Shown piece after piece: positions 22,526 to 34,590 of a stretch of DNA of 64,000 nucleotides (positions within the stretch are counted from its first letter, which is position 1; each line of letters begins with the position of its first letter). This DNA comes from Obelidium mucronatum (lineage: Eukaryota > Chytridiomycota > Chytridiomycetes > Chytridiales > Chytriomycetaceae). Where the stretch lies: the NCBI GenBank assembly GCA_025765595.1, contig JAIVFH010000048.1, positions 186,001 to 250,000 of the forward strand. Direction: 5' to 3'. Position numbers and translations under genes: made by a program. The notes under the pieces were generated by a model. The model saw only the letters and a list, made by a program, of their open reading frames with translations. It was not told the origin of the DNA and did not search any database.

Positions 22526-23411
22526 ATGACCACATATCCCACATCATCAAACAGCGAACCGACCTGCTACACCCAAAACTATTACGACTGGTGCTTCCGA
22601 AGCAATGCATCAAACCCTCTACACATTACCATCCCATTAGACTCACTAAGCCTCCTCGCCAACCAAAGAAGCCCGCTCATTGACACGCCACTGCTGACAC
22701 TTGATGAATGTTGGAGCGATTGCGATTCATCACCGTCTCCAATCACCTGCGCAATGAATTTTGCCAATACCGAACCACTGCTCGCTTCGTCATCTTTGAT
22801 CCTAGACAAAAACGAATCTATTGGCCTGTTTGGATCAAACGAATCAGGGCTTACATTTCTCGAGTTTGTTGCGCCGCCGTATGAAGCAAAAGAGGATTCA
22901 GTTCCAGTGGCTACTGTACTGAAGGGAGACGACGAGGTGGTGGTGCCCCACCACGACACTGATGGGGAATCACAATGCAGTCACCCGCCATCTCCTCCAA
23001 CATCCCCTATCGACAGGAAACCAAGCGGTAAATCAAGGTCAAATTCTCTGGGATCTTTATACAAGGACATTGATATCTCTGCGTGCAAAAAGACCAAAAC
23101 TCCAGGTCGAAGAGGTAAAAAAAATTTTTTTGCGCTTGGGTGTCTTGCAAACTGTGCCACCCAATCTTTATAACGCACCACCCCAAATTATTCATATAGG
23201 TTCTGTAACAATCTTCTCATGTCCATTCCCTGATTGCTCGCGATCTTTTGACCGCTCGTTCAATCTTCGGGCGCATTACTCTACCCACTTGGGGATGAAG
23301 TTCTTCACCTGTGAAGGATGCTCCAAAAAGTTTACACGTCGATTTGATGTCAAGAGGCATCAGAGTGCAAACAGCTGCTGCACGGGATTTGACATTTTGG
23401 TCGATAATTGA
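22526..23411 (+). CDS. C2H2 zinc-finger transcription-factor-like protein
   Basis: Exons 22526-23114 and 23200-23411 (85-nt intron) give 266 residues. The N-terminal 200 residues are acidic, Ser/Pro-rich and probably disordered, with a basic stretch before the fingers. The C-terminus has two zinc fingers: CPFPDC-x12-H-x3-H, then CEGC-x12-H-x4-C. The second ends in Cys rather than His. The linker between the fingers is short and of the classical length. Likely a DNA-binding regulator; targets unknown. The ATG sits directly after a run of A, as for several starts in this window. Confidence 0.75.
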
Positions 23412-23744
23412 TGGTGAAATATTGGGGACTTTTCTTTTTTTGTAGTGCCTCTTCCATCTTCTTTTTCTCCAAAAGCCAACTCTTCAGACGCCGCCTTCTG
23501 TGTTTTATATCGATTTCTGTTTTTCACCAATGCTTTCCTCCCCTTTTCTTTCTTTCTTTTCCTCGTCCAAGTACTCTTTCCCTTCTTTTTCTTCTGCTTG
23601 CTGATATTATTGTACGAACATTCCAAACCGAAACCACCTCTCTTGTAAATTATTATTATATTATACTGTAAAAAAAATAAATCAAAATCGTGCAAAAAGA
23701 ATTGTCTGAAAAAAAAAGGAAATCTGCCGCTCCCAAAAAAAAAA
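23412..23744. other. Gene-free pyrimidine-rich stretch
   Basis: After the zinc-finger stop comes about 200 bp strongly enriched in C and T, then an A/T-rich part with aataaa-like sequence near 23675. This fits a 3' UTR and polyadenylation region followed by a short upstream region of the next gene. I see no coding signal on either strand. Confidence 0.5.
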
Positions 23745-24363
23745 ATGCGAACACAATCAAAGCATCAGAAGAATATTGCCACATTTATGGCAGTATCTGG
23801 AAGCTTAATTGGATTATGTAACGTATTTCTTTTTCTGTTTTTCAACCTTGTTGAACCTAGGACGCCTAAATTTGGGAGTAATACCAGACGCGTTAGCAAA
23901 AGCTGCCAAAGCTCTTTCGGCCAAACAATTAAATAATGAGCTATGTAATCAAGCCGGCGCGGTCGTGGCGGTGACCGCGGATGATGAAGATGCTGACAAC
24001 CACTACTACAACTCTTCCGAAACTCAAACTACAGAAACTACAAATACACCACATGATACTACAAGCTCATTCCAGTTGAACCAAACACGAAGCCGAAGAA
24101 ACAGACAAAGAAAAACGCGTCGCCTTGTTATATATGTACGCACCAGAACGGGCAGCCAAATCAATGAGATCACCACCGCAACCAAGTATCCTCCTCACAC
24201 ACAAGACGCAGCCGATAGCAATAACCAGGTTTCAAACTTACTTCATGTTAATTGTTGCTCCGTGTCAGATCTCAAACCAACTCTCGAGCTTTCTGAACTA
24301 CTCCCGTCACTGTCTCGATCACCTCCCCATCGTCAAAACGACAACTATACCATTATTGACTGA
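23745..24363 (+). CDS. Uncertain hypothetical gene
   Basis: A start after a run of A (ATG 23745) gives a short basic peptide. A likely exon 23861-24363 encodes about 165 residues: LGVIPDALAKAAKALSAKQL, an acidic Asp/Glu/Thr stretch, then a basic Arg-rich segment. The obvious intron joining them (23818-23860) would create a TGA at the junction, so the model is wrong somewhere or the consensus has an indel. A further open frame (24387-24668) with hydrophobic segments may belong to the same gene. I recognise no domain. Confidence 0.3.
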
Positions 24364-24803
24364 CAACACCAACAAAAACTACTGGTATGGTTGATAATCA
24401 GATATTCTGGATCTTCTTGGCAGCCGAGAGGTATCTATTGATTCTCCTTCAAGCAATCGGAACTGGTGCTATTGTCCTGGTTTTCTTCGTCATGGTTACC
24501 CAAAACAACCAATATCATTATTCCATGTCTTCTTCTCCGTTTCTATCAGATTCAAGATGGGCAAGGGAGGATGCGATGTGGCAACAAGATATTTTCTCCA
24601 GGCTGTTCTTGAAAACTGGCTCGCAACATTACCAACGGTATCCGGAAGTTAAAATGATTCCAATGTAGAGAATGCGACAGAAAAGTAGGGGAGCTTTTCA
24701 TAATTCCATTTAATTCAAGCCAAAAAAACAAAAACAAAAGAATAAATATTGGCCATTATAAAGTACAAAACAAAAACAGAATAGAAAATAGACAGTTTAA
24801 TAA

Positions 24804-26236
24804 TTATGGTGGCGACAAGGCAGAAACTCCGTTAGATGAGCTAGTTCCATTCTTGACAGTTAAATGCTTAACTGCCTGAGTGACAGATGCAACACCAGAC
24901 TCAACTGGAGGTGTCGAATCCTTGGACGGGTTGTACTTCAAAATCCATGGGTGCGACATCACGTGCTCAAGAGGGATACGTTTATCAGGTTGGTATTGCA
25001 AGAGCTTGTTTTAAGTGCAATTAAATATCACCCGAGTCTCTTAGCCAATAAAACCAAAATACCTTGGTAATCAGGTCTCCAGCCTCTTTTGACAAAAAGT
25101 CAGGAATCTTCAAATCAACTTTTGCGATTCTGCGATAAGTGGCTTTAAAGGAAGACCGGTCTTCAAATGGAGGTACTCCAACTAGAAATTCGTAGCATAA
25201 TACGCCAAGAGACCATAAATCAACAGCATCAGTGTGCTCTTTGCCTTCCACCATTTCCGGAGGGAGATAGTCTAATGTTCCACAGAGGGTTTGACGTCTG
25301 AAAGTTCTAATGAGTTTTTCGACGCGTCTCCTCAAATACAAATTAAGTCACCTTGTGTTTGGTGCATGTACAGACCATCCAAAGTCGGCAATTTTCAGTT
25401 CGCCCTTCAAACCAATCAGTAGATTCTCTGTTTTAACAATGATGGGTATCAACCCAAGGAATTGTCTACATCATGAAAAGAATAAAGTAAAAACCTGGCT
25501 TAATGTCTCGATGAATAACGTGTTTCTTGTGGAGGTAGTGAAGTGCATCCGCCATTTGGCAAATGTACTTGTTGTTTGTGAAGGTGTTAAAAGAGATGGT
25601 CTCTAATCACAAATTACCAACGCTACCTTTGAAGCAAGATCTTCCGAGAACCGATTGCATTTCCGGAGTTGCTTGTACAATTCACCGTTGGCGGCATACT
25701 CGAGAATCAGGTAAACGCGTTTAGCGTCGTAAAAGTAACCGTAAAGCCTCAGAATGTTTGGATGCCTATTTTTGTTTCAATCATTCAATCATTCAATCAA
25801 TCTACTTCAACCTCAGATGCGACTGGATCTCAATCTCGCGCCGCAGCTGCTTTTCGACCTTTGCCTCAATCAGCTCGTTCTTGAACAGAATCTTGAGGGC
25901 CACGACGTAGCCCGACTTCTTCTCGCGCGCCAGATACACGCGGCCGAACTTGCCCTTGCCGAGCGCGCGGCCGACGTCAAAGTCCTGCAGCGACCAGCGG
26001 CGGTCCGCCGTGTCCGAACGCGGCTGCGGCTGCGTGTCCGAACGCGGCTGCGTGTCCGGACGCGGCTGCGTGTCCGGACGCGGCTGCGGCGGCTTGTCCG
26101 CACGCGCGCCGGGCTCTGCTGCCGCTGCCGCTGCGGGCGGCGCGCACGTGGCCGCCGGTGCGGGGGCCGCGGGCTTGGGCGCCGCGGCTTTCTTGGCGGC
26201 GGCGGCTTTATGGTTATACTCAAGAGAGTGTTGGCA
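24804..26236 (-). CDS. Aurora-family serine/threonine kinase
   Basis: Aurora kinases drive mitotic chromosome alignment and cytokinesis (family knowledge). Minus-strand exons encode [20 protein letters not shown] and [16 protein letters not shown] (P-loop and Lys), [18 protein letters not shown] (catalytic loop), [14 protein letters not shown] (the Aurora-typical DFGW), [15 protein letters not shown] (activation loop and P+1) and [15 protein letters not shown] near the end. The stop is at 24804. At least four short introns interrupt the domain. The N-terminus is Ala/Lys/Pro-rich and then carries (P/S)DTQPR hexapeptide repeats. Upstream of the Ala-rich part the frame stays open to 26236 without any ATG, so a short 5' exon is missing from this model. 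Confidence 0.9.
26031..26084. repeat. 18-bp tandem repeat coding hexapeptides
   Basis: Three near-identical 18-bp units (tgcgtgtccggacgcggc and one-base variants) at 26031-26048, 26049-26066 and 26067-26084, flanked by decayed copies on both sides. On the minus strand they encode a Pro-Asp-Thr-Gln-Pro-Arg hexapeptide at the N-terminus of the Aurora kinase. The unit length keeps the reading frame. Confidence 0.85.
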
Positions 26237-26467
26237 TTATTATGGCAGTCTTTATAAGTTTATTGTAAATGCATCATCTGACACACAGTTTTTATCGCGA
26301 TTCGAGTATTTTTTTTAATACGTTGAGTTTTTCGACGCGTTTTCTTCCTCTGGATTTTCAGGAAATCTCACCACCCCTTGCATCATCTCTCATTCGCCGG
26401 ACCTGTGATCCAGCTTTCGACTAGGATTCCTTCTAATCCTTTCTCCCCCCCCTTCCTTCCAAATTGC

Positions 26468-29447
26468 ATGGACCCTCTGAAACCCAATATCGCCGTTTCG
26501 TTATTTGGAATCCAGGAAATCGACGCGAATATTCAAATTGCAGCAGAACGTCGAACACGGTCCTTGAGTATTCCAGTACAAAGAGGCCCACCACCACCGA
26601 ACACACCACCAGCAGCAGCAGCACCTCCTGCTATAGTAATTCCCATAATGTCAGAGCCCGAAAGCGAATCAGGACTCGTAAGCCATGTCAACACAGAAGC
26701 GATTGGCGATCACAGGATCGATGTGCCTCTTACGGCCGCGGCCCAACCAAATCATAATGAATCAGCAGACGAAAACCCTTTAAATCCGAGAGAAAGCATA
26801 GTCGTAATTGAGGCTACAGGTACACTGGGCTTGTGAATATATTGGAAAAGTCTGAACTCATTAAATAATAATAATAATAATTAGGCATACACATCACACC
26901 AAATAGTCCCGATGCAAACGAGCTACAAGGGCTTTCGAACATTAAACAAGACACTCTACTACCGTATAGCCCTGGCAAGAAAAATTATGCTGATTTGAAA
27001 GGAGTTATGAAAAAAAACACGCATGCTCAAGATGGCAGTTCTGCACCGGCTTCTTTATCGCCTTCTACTGAGAAACCAAAAAAGAGATCATCGGCTGAAC
27101 TAAAGGCAGTTTTGAAAAGTGCTGTTGACACAGGAAAGATATTCAATGATACAAACACCACCACCATCGCGGCTGCGCCACCCTCCACCACACAAAATCC
27201 AACGAGATCCGATACCTTGAAACGGGGTATACTCCAAAAAGTAGCCTTGGTGGCGGCTCCTGATTCCACGCAGGTCCAAACGCGGCGGAATAAAGTTCAA
27301 GACTTGACAGAGGTTTTGCGAAAGGCAGTTGAATCCAAGAAGATATTTCAAGCTGCTTCAGATGATGAAGAGTTGGGTCCTGGAAGTGGAGGGGAAACGT
27401 CAGAATATTCAAAAAAGGGTAGAGTTTCCGTCACAAGTCGCATTGAATTTTCACAACAACAAAGTTACGAACCCGAGAGTAAAGAGTACGATGGTGAGAT
27501 GACTGTTTTTTGTTGTTGGAAAATCAAAAACGTTGACTCATGAAAAAAATGCTTAAAATAGCCAATATGATCGAATCAGTTTCAATATCTGAAGAAGATG
27601 AAGATGACGATGTTCCGATAGATGATAAATTTGCAAAGCGGTTGAAAGTTTCAAGGAGTGGGAAAACATCATTCAGCAGTGGCAGCACCAGGCCTAACTC
27701 AAGGGCTCCGAGCAACCTTCAGACAATTCATGCCAGATCAAAGTCGCTAGCTTCCAATGGCTCTCTGTCTGGAGGATTAACTCGAGAGCTCACTGAAACC
27801 TGGAGCACAATCATGAAAAAATCGAAATTCACTGTTCTTTCGGTTATACTGAATGGCTGTCTATTAGGCCTCCTTTATTCCGTGCGAGATGGACTTGTTC
27901 TTAATATTCAAGCTAGTCTTGTCAATCAATTCGGGGGAATTATTCTCCTCCTGGTATTGTTAATTTGTAACATAGTCACCATTTGGAGTTTAAACGATGC
28001 GGGATCATGTATATTTGGGTTCTTCTTGTCCCGCGGTCAAGGTTTCAGTTTTGCCGTGTGCGGGTATCTTCATGTGCCCCCGTTGGCAAAAATGCAATTT
28101 GCCCAAAGTTTGTCCTTGACAAGCAAATATCGCAAAAATTTATCAAGAGCCGCGTTTGTTTGGATTATAGTGGAAATGCTGAAAGTTTTAACGCCAATTG
28201 GTGCAATATCACTTACAGCCGAAAAGTATGCTACATTCAATGATGTCAGCGATTGTATCTATTTTGCACAAGACAAAAAGTTGAAACCGATTGACAGAAA
28301 ATGGCCAAATTTAGACACCGAAAGTGGTGTTGCGGAATATGTGTTTGGGACATCTTTAGGAATAATGAGATCTGAAGTTCCTGGAGTCAACATAACAACT
28401 GCAATGTACCCACCTTCCCTTATCTCCGTTGTTAATAATGGAGATTTGATTCAGGGCCTTGGGTTTACTGTTGACATATCGTCAACGTGTAGCTGTGCCA
28501 GAAACCTTTCCGAAATGGGTTTGGTTGCAGCTGGAGTAGACCGGTCGCATGTGAACCAAGTAATACAGGAATACTTGAATATGAATAGAGCCCCTGGTAT
28601 TACGTTTGGGGTTGTTGTACATAATGATTCTATCGTGATATCAAATGTATTCAGCGGGTATGGGACAATATGTGGTGGTATTCGCAGTACACCATTGGTA
28701 TGCTCCACAACGCTGTGGAACCATCAAAAAGCATTGCTTGAAGTGACTTTTATGACGGATGGAACAACAGCGTCAATTGCTCCTGATAAAGTAAACTTAG
28801 TCGCTCACACTGGACCAGCAGACGTCAAAACATGGCTATCTTTTGCAATTAATTCACTCTTGGGTGGACCTGTGAGCTCTTATTTGACTCCACCGACTGT
28901 TCCAGGAAGTCTGGCGCCACTTTTATGGTGGACAACTCCAAACTTGATCGCAATCGACCGCGCGATTGTAGAAGCCGGACTGGAAACAACATATGCTATA
29001 TTATTCAAGGGAGCAATTCAGCGCGTGTATACAGCAGAAGGCACTCAATGTCCTCGGAAGAATATAATCGCTTCCTTTGAGAGCATGGTCACAATTCTGC
29101 CGTCTGGATACTCGACACTTGTTGTTCTTTTAGCAATTCAAATGATTGTGTCGTTTTTGTCTATGCTCACATTTGGAGTCTGGCTACTGGCACCGTTCCC
29201 CATCGGACCTGCAGTTCGTGCTACCCAAGAGCCTATATATTTAATCACGCTGCTTCAATCTTCATGTAACGTGGGAATAGGTCTTAACGACTTGTGTAAT
29301 GCAGAAACATACGCAATATGGCAGAAGCTGGATGTCAGATGCCGTATTGGCGAGAGTATTGCCACAATGGAGGAAGATGTGGGCAAGATTGTAATGGACA
29401 AACCGTCGCTGGTTAGAAAGCTTAAAAACGGGAAAAAATATCGATAG
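26468..29447 (+). CDS. Large multi-domain membrane protein, unrecognised
   Basis: Exons 26468-26819, 26885-27493 and 27562-29447 close in phase and give 948 residues. Residues 1 to about 430 are cytoplasmic-like: Pro/Ser-rich, with two repeated blocks of similar sequence (LKAVLKSAVDTGKIF and LTEVLRKAVESKKIF), and an acidic run. Then come hydrophobic helices (FTVLSVILNGCLLGLLYSV, IILLLVLLICNIVTIW, and another around WIIVEMLKVLTPIGAI), a long hydrophilic region of about 270 residues with several Cys and N-glycosylation sites, and a last membrane helix (TLVVLLAIQMIVSFLSMLTFG), with a basic tail. The layout suggests a surface protein with an extracellular domain. The first intron holds an (AAT)n run. 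I recognise no family. Confidence 0.65.
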
Positions 29448-29747
29448 CGAAATATAAAACCATCTTGTCGACTCTGTGGTAGATATTAAATATTTCAATC
29501 ATCTGTCATGTATCTCTGAGTGGAGTCAACAAGCTTCACCCAGGACAACGCATCCTGACTCTCGCAGATAAAGCGGCAAATTCCTTTTTTTTGTTCGCCC
29601 CTGTCGGAGTTTGTTGTTTGGGAGGGGGCACCCAACCCCTTGCTCAACCAACGGACAATGAATACCGGGGCGCAGCAATCCAGTGGAGAAACATCAGAAA
29701 TTACCACCACACTGCTGAAGAAGGAGAGACATTGACCTTTTGGACCA

Positions 29748-31649
29748 ATGCAGTCGGAGAATCAAGAAACTCGTATGACTGTTGTAGACAGCTCCACCAG
29801 AAATCCATTCCACGACCATGGCGACCACAGCCGCAGCAGTTACTTAGAATCATTATGCCCTAATGATGGAATAACCAACCTGAGATCCCCTGCACCGTCG
29901 TCGTCGGTTTCAAACTTACCATTTCGAAGAGTACCAGCTTTTGAAAAGGAACCACCTACAGTTACTCTGCCCCCTCCAACCCCCGCTTCCTCCATATCCA
30001 ATAATCAGATTGAACGACAACCCAATTCGTCACCAATTCAAACCAAAAAGAAGAACGCTACAGTACCTTCACCCAACCGCTCAAAGTGCCCTTCCCCATT
30101 AAGAAACGAGATATCATTGCCGTCAGAGCTAGTGACGCCTCATCATTTTTCTGCACAACCGCAACTTCCGTTAAGGGTATCAAATGTTGTACTTAAACAA
30201 GAGCAAGGCGTTATTGAAGAAGATGACGCGATTCCACTCATGTACCTGACTCCAAAACGCGCTGGCTCGAAATCTTTTTCGAAAAAGAAGACTGTATCAA
30301 CAATCAGTCGATCCGTCTGTGATTCAGTCACCAGCGGCACATCTGAAACAGGAACAGCGTCATTTTTGATTCTCGAGGATAAACTCCGTGAACGAAGAAA
30401 GAAGGTGAAATGCTTGCTTTGGAGTCTTTGCGTTGTTGTGTTTGTGTTATTGGGAGCTGTTGTTGGAACAATTTTGTTTTGGAAGCTGTTTTTGCCTGGG
30501 ATGATGCAAAGTGTTTTCAGAGATGGAAATTTGACAAACTCGAATCAACCATTGTTTGGGGTAAAATTGGTGAATGTGTCTCAGTTTACAGAGGAGGGGC
30601 TAGTTTTGGGTTCGTTGGTAATTGTCAAAAGTGGATTCCATGTGCCTTTTGGGGCTTCAGCTTTGGTTTCCGAGGGATCTAAATGGCAGCTTCAAGCAGC
30701 TATGGGTATAATTTTCAACTTCTAGGCGTATATGATTATAATTTTAATTTATTACGTTCTAGATTCCTCAACCTGGCATACGTTTATTGAAGTGTCACAC
30801 TTTCCTTCCATCATTGAAATACAGCACGACGCAATCATGTTGAATGCTTCGGACATTCAAATTTTTGTTACAAACTCGTCGCTTTTGACGGAACTGGTCC
30901 AGCTGACCTCACAACACAGCGGTGTTCAAAGTACCTCTACAAGGGACATTTTGGATGGAGTGAAATTGAGATTGAGTATAATGGCAGACGTTACAGTTTC
31001 CATCTTTCAAGTGGATGGACTTTTGCTGGAAAATTCATTCAGTCTGGGGGATATTATGGGATACGCGCTTGCCACAACAGTTAGTCCTGAGCCAAGTAGA
31101 AGCAGCAATCTATCGGCCAAGGCGCTTCAACCACCGCCACTAATTTCGAGTATTACCACCGATAAAGTAGTGAAGATTGCAAGTGGGATGATCTCGACTG
31201 GTTTGAATCTGCATATTTCAAACTTGGATCCTTCAACGGAAGAGAATTTGGGATCACCGATCCAGTTTCCTGCATTTCAGAACATAACTTTTTTGGGAGA
31301 GGTGGGAAGGAAGCAAGTGGCGCTTTTGCAAATAAGTGAAATGAGTACGCAACTCGGAGAGCAGGTTGTGCATGTTCCTATCAGTGTTGCCAATGTTGGA
31401 GGGTCTAATGTTGGGGGACTTGTGGGGAAAGGCGCGAATTTAACGAGCTGGTTGACATCCAAACTTGGATCAACGGTATTTTCGAATGGGGAGATATCTC
31501 TGGTGAACTTTGATGTGGGGAGAATAGGAGGTGGTACAGTTCCACTTTGGTTAAAGCAAGCAATTTCAGGGGTCGGCATTGATATAGCGGCAGGCAGTAG
31601 TGGTGCATTTGCGGCGTTACTTGGTCAGGCACTTTTGGCGTTTTTGTAG
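29748..31649 (+). CDS. Single-pass (type II) membrane protein, possibly LEA/DUF3712-like
   Basis: Exons 29748-30705 and 30763-31649 give 614 residues. The first 215 residues are Pro/Ser-rich and probably cytoplasmic. A basic stretch (RERRKKVK) precedes one transmembrane helix (LLWSLCVVVFVLLGAVVGTILFW). The rest is an extracytoplasmic beta-rich region with recurring LNASDIQIFVTNSSLL-like and FQNITFLGEV-like strands, ending in a hydrophobic Ala/Gly/Leu tail. That arrangement resembles fungal DUF3712 / LEA2-like type II proteins; this is an inference from pattern only. The preceding gene is also a large membrane protein on the same strand but has no visible sequence similarity. Confidence 0.6.
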
Positions 31650-31968
31650 TCCTATTATTTGCATATTTTTGGAATTTTATATATTGTATTCATCATTTCT
31701 GTTCGATTTGTATATCTCAGGAAAGCGGGGAGAGGTCTTGGATTCAGAGTCCCAGTTGAGTCAATAAGTTGACTCTTCTGCCGCTTTCTGACAATGGCCA
31801 CGACATCCCCGACCATCAGCAATTGAGTATCTTTAATTTGTTCTATTATGGGTCTACAATCAGTTTCGTGAAACAATTTTCCGAATATTCGACTCATCCT
31901 TTTTTTCTGCCATCAATCAGCCTCCCAAATCGAAGGACATCACGGGATCAGTCTGCATCTACATCTGC

Positions 31969-34335
31969 ATGTCCCTGTCCGCGCCCCCGCCCCCGCCCCA
32001 TCCGGCCGCGGCCGACGATGTGTTCGCGCGCGCCGGGCTGCCGCGGCCGACGGCGGCGCACTACCCGACTTGCGCCGATCTGCCGTGGCACTTTTCGTTC
32101 ATCGACGGCGACGCCATGATCGGCGGGTCGTCCGCGCCCACGGAGCGGCGCCACTGGGCCGCGCTCGCCGCCGCCGGCGTCGGGCTTGTCGTCAACCTGA
32201 CCGAGGCCGCCGTGTCGCCGCCGCCGCCGCCGCATCGCAGCCACCCCCACGCGCCGCATGCCGCTTCCGCCGCCGCCGACGACCTGCTGCTGTTCGACCT
32301 CGACTTTGCCCACCCCCACACGCCGCCGCCGCCGCCGCCCGCCGCTGAGTACGCCGGCGTGTGCGCAAAGTGCGGCCACGTCGACGAGGTGTACGACGCC
32401 GACCTGTTCGCGGACGTTGTCGGCAAAGACATTGACGTGCTTTTTCTGCCGATTCCAGACGGCTCAGTGCCGAGATTCGAACAACTGAACGTGTTTCTGA
32501 AAGAAGCGGACAAGGCAATCAAAAACAACAAGAAGGCTATTGTCCATTGCCAGGCCGGTAAGACCTCGTTTTTTTTTTTGCTTGGAATCCTTGGTCTGAA
32601 AACTTCTTCTTTCGTGCCGACAGGTGTTGGACGAACTGGAACTTTCCTCGCAATCTATCTCATCAACAAGTATCATCTGGATCCACTCACGGCAATCACT
32701 CTACTCCGTCATTATCGCCCTCAATCTCTTCAGTTTCATGCCACTGACTGGCAGGTGGATCCGTTCAGACTTCATCCAGACCCCAAGTCATACAACAGGA
32801 ATATGGTCCAGGAACGTTTCGTTGAGCGATGGTATCACGCAATGATGAAAGATAAAAGGCGGGCAAGCATGAATGCTAGCATGATTCGACGAGGAGTTCC
32901 TTCCCATGATGACTCATCAACGTCGGATTCCACTGCAACAACTACTAGCCACGACTATGCTTCTCATCACAAAAGCAAACGCCGCACATCCTTTGTGATG
33001 GAAAACACACAGTTGATTCCCGATGAACAGGAGCTGGAAGGCCACAAACCCAAACCACGGCGACGTCATACAGATTCCGCAGCTACATATGATAACTTCA
33101 TGGATTACTTGGTAGCTTTGTCAAAGCAGCAACATCAGGCGAAAGCAACGTCTCTCCTTCAACCGCAAGTCTCACAACTTGCTCCTGTCAGTGAAACGTC
33201 GGATGCCGCCTTTGTCTTTCCTACCACAAATAATAGTGAAGCCAGCAGTGGCAGCTTGAACAACAAGAGCAATCTTCAATCTATGCTATCTTCCTCTCTT
33301 CACGCAATGACTGCATACCCCACGCCACCACGAACATCAGAGATATCATCGAGCTTCAAACGGATTCGAGAAAGCAGAGATACCGGCGGCGATGGGGAAA
33401 TGGATACCGGATCACCTGCAATCAATAACAACTCCCATCACACTGCCCCGCTATCTTCAAGTCTGGCACCACAACATCCTGAACAACTATCCAACAGTTT
33501 CTCAGAAACGTTTTCAAAACTCTCTTCTTCATCCCCAAACCCGCTCCTCCATCCATACTCGAGGCACCAACACAGCTACCACCATCGAAAACGCCACCCA
33601 AAACCAATCCTGCACCACCAACCGCACAACCCTTCATCGTCGATTCCAAAACAGAGCTCTTTTACAATCAGCAGTATTCTTTTGAAACTGATTGACCAAC
33701 AACTGGACGCCAAATTCACTGGTTTCACAACCAGCCCATGTGTTTACGCACCCCCAAGCCACAGCGAAAAACCACACGCCAGCCGTGTGATTCAAATCGG
33801 TGCATGTGGCGTGGGTTTACCAAAGACCAGAGAAGTGTCAAGGACGTTGTGTTATGGCTGTCGCGGGGTTGTGAGTGTCGGGCCAGAACCAATTCAGATC
33901 CATCCATCGACGGCGGGTTCGTTTGAGTTGGAGGGAAGCAGCAGTAGTACTGGTGCTTATGCTGTTTGGCCGATTGTGGTACCATTTCCAAGCCACGAGG
34001 ACTTTGTTGGAAGTGGGAGTGTCAGTCCGGCTCTTGGCTTACCAATTGGGGCTAGTGCTGCTAGTTCCAGTGCCGCCGCGTTGATGATGATGAGTGGCAG
34101 TATGTTGAATCCGGAGAGGGGTATTTGGGGTTCTGTTCCGAGCGCATCTGGATCGAGTAATCGCTTTAGTAGTGATGAAATGGATCTGGATGATCTTGGG
34201 GGCGGTGACAACAAGGTTCCTGCTGTAGTTGTTGGTAGTGTTACTTCCGATCTGAATGGTGCCGTAGAGGCGCTACAATTGGAGGAAGTTCAAAGGAGAG
34301 AAGTTAGTTTGGCTGTTAGGAATCGTGTTGTTTGA
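31969..34335 (+). CDS. Dual-specificity protein phosphatase (DUSP23-like) with long Ser-rich tail
   Basis: Exons 31969-32557 and 32624-34335, 766 residues. The catalytic domain (about residues 20-285) has VHCQAGVGRTGTF, the C-x5-R signature HCxxGxxR, with a likely general-acid Asp in LPIPDGSVP, and ERRHWAALAAAGVGLVVNLTE as in DUSP23-like enzymes. The 66-nt intron 32558-32623 splits the signature loop between HCQAG and VGRTG; it is a multiple of three without stop. A Pro-rich and Ala-rich insert interrupts the domain near residues 85-130. About 480 residues of Ser/Thr/Pro/His-rich tail follow, unrecognised and probably disordered. The first 500 bp are extremely GC-rich, the tail is not. Substrate unknown. 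Confidence 0.85.
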   Translation: MSLSAPPPPPHPAAADDVFARAGLPRPTAAHYPTCADLPWHFSFIDGDAMIGGSSAPTERRHWAALAAAGVGLVVNLTEAAVSPPPPPHRSHPHAPHAASAAADDLLLFDLDFAHPHTPPPPPPAAEYAGVCAKCGHVDEVYDADLFADVVGKDIDVLFLPIPDGSVPRFEQLNVFLKEADKAIKNNKKAIVHCQAGKTSFFFLLGILGLKTSSFVPTGVGRTGTFLAIYLINKYHLDPLTAITLLRHYRPQSLQFHATDWQVDPFRLHPDPKSYNRNMVQERFVERWYHAMMKDKRRASMNASMIRRGVPSHDDSSTSDSTATTTSHDYASHHKSKRRTSFVMENTQLIPDEQELEGHKPKPRRRHTDSAATYDNFMDYLVALSKQQHQAKATSLLQPQVSQLAPVSETSDAAFVFPTTNNSEASSGSLNNKSNLQSMLSSSLHAMTAYPTPPRTSEISSSFKRIRESRDTGGDGEMDTGSPAINNNSHHTAPLSSSLAPQHPEQLSNSFSETFSKLSSSSPNPLLHPYSRHQHSYHHRKRHPKPILHHQPHNPSSSIPKQSSFTISSILLKLIDQQLDAKFTGFTTSPCVYAPPSHSEKPHASRVIQIGACGVGLPKTREVSRTLCYGCRGVVSVGPEPIQIHPSTAGSFELEGSSSSTGAYAVWPIVVPFPSHEDFVGSGSVSPALGLPIGASAASSSAAALMMMSGSMLNPERGIWGSVPSASGSSNRFSSDEMDLDDLGGGDNKVPAVVVGSVTSDLNGAVEALQLEEVQRREVSLAVRNRVV

Positions 34336-34590
34336 ATGATTGGTTTGATGCAGATGATGATGATGGATGGTTGTTTTTATGTTTTTTTATTTGCTTTTTT
34401 GCTTTGCTGTTCCCGTCGATCTGTTGCTTAAGTCTTTTTTTTTGTGCTGAGCGAACCATCTATTTATTTATTGCTCCTCTTATAAGGGTTTTAAGTTTGT
34501 TTGTATAAAGAAAACAGTGAAAAGTCAACAATTTTTCGGCCTAATTGTTTTGATTCACAATTCTCTGACAATTCTCTTGATTAAACCCTT

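Noticed and set aside
26011..26100. Direct repeats that could look CRISPR-like
   Set aside because: Units are contiguous 18-mers without spacers and encode a protein repeat in a eukaryotic gene.
25870..26223. Arg/Ser-rich minus-strand frame (RS-like repeats)
   Set aside because: It is the wrong frame of the Aurora N-terminal repeat; the kinase frame reads DTQPR.
31948..32531. Long antisense open frames across the phosphatase 5' end
   Set aside because: They are products of extreme GC content, where stop codons are rare; the plus strand has the phosphatase signature.
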